NCBI RefSeq assembly: GCF_003591655.1
Contig: NZ_QVRA01000015.1
Coordinates: 39,708-103,707 of the forward strand
Reading direction: 5' to 3'
DNA length: 64,000 nucleotides
Source: Sphingobium terrigena
GTDB lineage: Bacteria; Pseudomonadota; Alphaproteobacteria; Sphingomonadales; Sphingomonadaceae
The position numbers were made by a program, and so were the translations under genes. Below are positions 62,056 to 64,000 of the stretch, piece after piece (positions within the stretch are counted from its first letter, which is position 1; each line of letters opens with the position of its first letter). A model generated the notes under the pieces. That model did not search any database. It was given only the letters and a program-made list of their open reading frames with translations, and was not told where the DNA came from.

Positions 62056-62434
62056 CGTCTCAACTCCTTCGAATGTCGCTCTCGAGACCATCTCGGCGAC
62101 ACCCCTCCAGATCCCCCTTTCCTCTGATCCCCGGCCTCACCGCCCGCGCTGCCGCCCAAGAACAGCGCCGCGCCGCCACCAGCGACGCCCCTCCCTCCCC
62201 CCGCCCGGCCGCGCGCCCAACCGCCGACGCGCACTCGATCGCCCGCGCCCGACGACACCAGGCAAGGCTTCCAGGGTAAGTTAGGTGTGCGGGTTTGGGC
62301 GCGCGAACGAGAAAGGCGGGCGGGGCAGCGACGCGGCGGTGGATTGGATAAAAGTATGGGGCGATCGGCGTCAGTCGCTCCGGCGCATCGCGCCGTTCTG
62401 GTATCCGGAGCGACAGGGGCAGAAATGCTGTTGG
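62056..62434. other. Gene-free C-rich tract with a G-quadruplex motif
   Basis: A 379-bp stretch with strong strand asymmetry (plus strand C-rich) lies upstream of the DUF736 gene. At 62188-62206 the minus strand has GGGC, G6, A, GGG, A, GGGG, a match to the G3+N1-7 quadruplex rule. Open frames here are low-complexity Arg/Gly/Pro shadows, and I do not accept any as a gene. Confidence 0.5.
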
Positions 62435-62947
62435 CTAGGCGTGGCCTGCGGGATGCGCGGTGCCGATCGGTTTGATGATGACTGGGTGGTGACGGCCGAG
62501 CGTAGCGAGAAGCCGGTCTTCGGTTTGATCGAGAGCGTCGATGCTCTCGAACATTTCGGTGGTGTAGCAACCGCGGGCAAAGGAATCGCTCGTTGGCGGC
62601 ACCATTACAGTGAAGTTGGCGGGCCAATGGCAGAGAAGCAGGAGCGGCCAGCCCGGAGCCGGCGCGGCATAGCGACAGAAGACAATGTCACCACCATTCA
62701 GCGCCGAAGGGCGTCGGTCGAATAAGTCGGGGACGACGGGGAAGTCCCGCTCGGCGGCGAGAAAGGTCTCGATCTCGTCGAGTTCGAAGCGGGTTTCGAT
62801 GATGATGGGATAGTAGCGGCCGAGCGGCAGGCTGGGGGCCGCGTACCGCGGTGGTATATCGATCACCAGGATATCCGGCATGGTCGGTATCGGCCGACGA
62901 TACAGCATTCGGCGAACGGCGAGGTCGTGGATCAGGCGCATCGTCAC
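62435..62947 (-). CDS. Hypothetical protein (170 aa)
   Basis: The 170-aa protein has no recognised domain. It has alternating hydrophobic beta-like segments (ILVIDIPPRY, YYPIIIETRFEL, WPLLLLCHWPANFTVMV) and no signal peptide. Position between the DUF736 and PAPS-reductase-like genes suggests an element-specific gene. An ATG two codons in (62941) is an alternative start. Confidence 0.6.
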   Translation of the reverse strand: MTMRLIHDLAVRRMLYRRPIPTMPDILVIDIPPRYAAPSLPLGRYYPIIIETRFELDEIETFLAAERDFPVVPDLFDRRPSALNGGDIVFCRYAAPAPGWPLLLLCHWPANFTVMVPPTSDSFARGCYTTEMFESIDALDQTEDRLLATLGRHHPVIIKPIGTAHPAGHA

Positions 62948-63020
62948 GGTAGAATGACGGCGTGGCTACACACCGGTCAAGGCGAAGGTGCGCAGCCCAA
63001 CCGGAGTGAGAAAGCGGCAG

Positions 63021-63842
63021 TCATGCCGCGAGCCGGTCGACACCCTCATTGAACCGCTCGATCCACTCACGCATCTGCGGGCGACGTTCGATCGGGATAT
63101 CGGCGGCAACAAGCTGGAAGTCGACAAGGTCAACGGGGGCCCCCGCGATGATGGCATCGATCTCCGCGGGATCGAGCAGAGCGTTCGCACGAATGAACAG
63201 GGTCATGGAGCCGGGTCGCGACTTCGTTGAGCTGCGCCACAACCCCTCGACATTGCGCAGCCGCGGTGCGGCACGCGCCTCCAGGAGCACGATCAGTCGG
63301 AGGCACCAGCGCGGCAGTGTCATCAGTTCGTGGGGTTTTTGCGCCGCACAGACCCAGCAAGCCGACTTGATCGGGATGGGAAGACCCTCGGCGCGGATCC
63401 GCGAGGCACAACGCTCGCGGTCCCACCCCCATTCGCGAAGTGGATAACGATAGTCATAAAGGGGTGAGACATGACCTTCGCGATGTGCATATCGCCGGGT
63501 GTCGGCAGGGGAGCTGTCATAACCGATAAGCTTCACCACACGCTGGCCGCGAGCCCATGCCCGTTGCGCTGGTTGCCACTGAGCCACCCATTGATCCTGG
63601 GGCTGAATCTTCCATTTGAACGAGCAGGAGTGGCGCCCGAAACTGATTGACGGCAGGGTCGCGTTAGTCAGGCAGTTCTCAAGTAACGTGAAGTAGGGCG
63701 GCCAATGCTTGAAGCGCTTTGGAACGTAGTGAACAACGTGATGCTCGATGCCGTGATCGTCCATCCATTTCTGGAAGATCGGGAGATACGCATAGGTTTC
63801 TTCGCGCTCGGTTCCGGTATCGGCGGTCAGGACGACAGACAA
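63021..63842 (-). CDS. PAPS reductase-like protein, N-terminus missing
   Basis: The 273-aa frame resembles phage/plasmid PAPS-reductase-family proteins (adenine nucleotide alpha-hydrolase fold): LTADTGTEREETYAYLP, ISFGRHSCSFKWKIQPQD and SACWVCAAQKPHEL. The PP-loop (SxGxxS type) that should precede LTADTG is absent. The frame continues without an ATG back to a TAA at 63915-63917, reading LLPQRALIGSAQTLIIEWVA. Only a TTG at 63842 fits a start. A 5' truncation or rearranged pseudogene is likely. Confidence 0.65.
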   Translation of the reverse strand: MSVVLTADTGTEREETYAYLPIFQKWMDDHGIEHHVVHYVPKRFKHWPPYFTLLENCLTNATLPSISFGRHSCSFKWKIQPQDQWVAQWQPAQRAWARGQRVVKLIGYDSSPADTRRYAHREGHVSPLYDYRYPLREWGWDRERCASRIRAEGLPIPIKSACWVCAAQKPHELMTLPRWCLRLIVLLEARAAPRLRNVEGLWRSSTKSRPGSMTLFIRANALLDPAEIDAIIAGAPVDLVDFQLVAADIPIERRPQMREWIERFNEGVDRLAA

Positions 63843-63969
63843 AGGGAGGCCCCGGGCGACCCATTCGATAATGAGTGTCTGAGCGGAACCGATTAACGCC
63901 CTTTGCGGAAGCAGTTATACTGAACCGGTAATTCGAGTCGTTCCCGTAAGGAGAATAGCGGATGCCGGC

Positions 63970-64000
63970 GTGACCGACAAATCTGCCCGTTTGCGTTCTG
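63970..64000 (+). CDS. Possible start of a gene running off the window
   Basis: A GTG-started frame (MTDKSARLRS) is open to the window end. AAGGAG lies at 63948-63953, 16 nt upstream, which is far for a ribosome site. An ATG at 63962 is better placed but meets a stop after three codons. Tentative. Confidence 0.25.
   Translation, partial: MTDKSARLRS

Noticed and set aside
60790..62127. 445-aa open frame on the plus strand
   Set aside because: Antisense of DUF2493 B and the DUF736 gene; crosses a clear terminator at 61519-61557.
62052..62627. 191-aa open frame on the minus strand in the gap before the DUF736 gene
   Set aside because: Arg/Gly/Pro low-complexity translation of a skewed tract that overlaps the better 170-aa frame; no start signal.
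47968..64000. Element considered as a prophage
   Set aside because: No capsid, terminase, tail or lysis genes; relaxase and coupling protein point to conjugation.
1..64000. CRISPR arrays, IS elements and rRNA genes
   Set aside because: No regularly spaced direct repeats, DDE transposase motifs or rRNA sequence seen on either strand.

Overview
The window is GC-rich chromosomal DNA from an alphaproteobacterium, most likely a sphingomonad (Sphingobium/Sphingomonas-like). The evidence is the trpF-trpB-trpA-accD-folC order, the FYDLN-acid protein, the split b/b' ATP synthase genes, a GT21-like glycosyltransferase of the kind that makes glycosphingolipids, and sphingomonad-type intergenic palindromes. 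No rRNA operon, IS element or CRISPR array is visible.

Region 1 (1-47.9 kb) is ordinary chromosomal housekeeping. It opens inside gyrA. An envelope/tryptophan block follows: a GT21-like glycosyltransferase, an LpxL-like acyltransferase, trpFBA, accD and folC. Next come ampG, rluB-rsmD, and a Vitreoscilla-type globin divergent from an NsrR-like Rrf2 regulator with a palindrome between them. Then uvrD, two identical tRNA-Ala genes, aroA-cmk-rpsA-ihfB and tRNA-Leu, a CPA2 antiporter, metZ, threonine dehydratase, leuB, recO and uvrC. The F0 operon (atpI, atpB, atpE, b', b) is followed by a ydbH-ynbE-ydbL operon for outer-membrane lipid homeostasis. The block ends with radC, a DEAD-box helicase, a GlcD-type oxidoreductase and a SapC-family gene. 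Many neighbours overlap by ATGA, and four convergent pairs overlap at their 3' ends. At 47.75-47.86 kb there is an apparently unannotated small RNA: a consensus-like sigma70 promoter, two hairpins with C-rich loops, a CTCCTCCC single-stranded stretch and a strong terminator.

Region 2 (about 48.0 kb to the window end) is an integrated mobile element. It starts in the 3' half of tRNA-Glu(CTC). A large serine recombinase reads into the tRNA, so its last 13 residues are encoded by tRNA sequence. A DNA-processing operon on the minus strand runs ribbon-helix-helix protein, 54-aa protein, TraD/VirD4 coupling protein, MobF/TrwC relaxase, lytic transglycosylase, HU. The first four genes are joined by ATGA overlaps. 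Upstream lie TGTCnGACA-type repeats, a hairpin that is a candidate oriT, and a divergent TraC/MobC-like gene.

The rest of the element is an accessory module: two DUF2493 (SLOG-like) paralogues, DUF6117, a zinc-ribbon protein, a DUF736 protein with an SSB-like acidic tip, an unknown 170-aa protein, and a PAPS-reductase-like protein that lacks its ATP-binding N-terminus. Most of these transcription units carry their own terminator. No mating-pair-formation (VirB) genes and no right-hand att site are in view, so the element is either mobilizable or continues past the window. All functions are inferred from reading the sequence; no searches were run.
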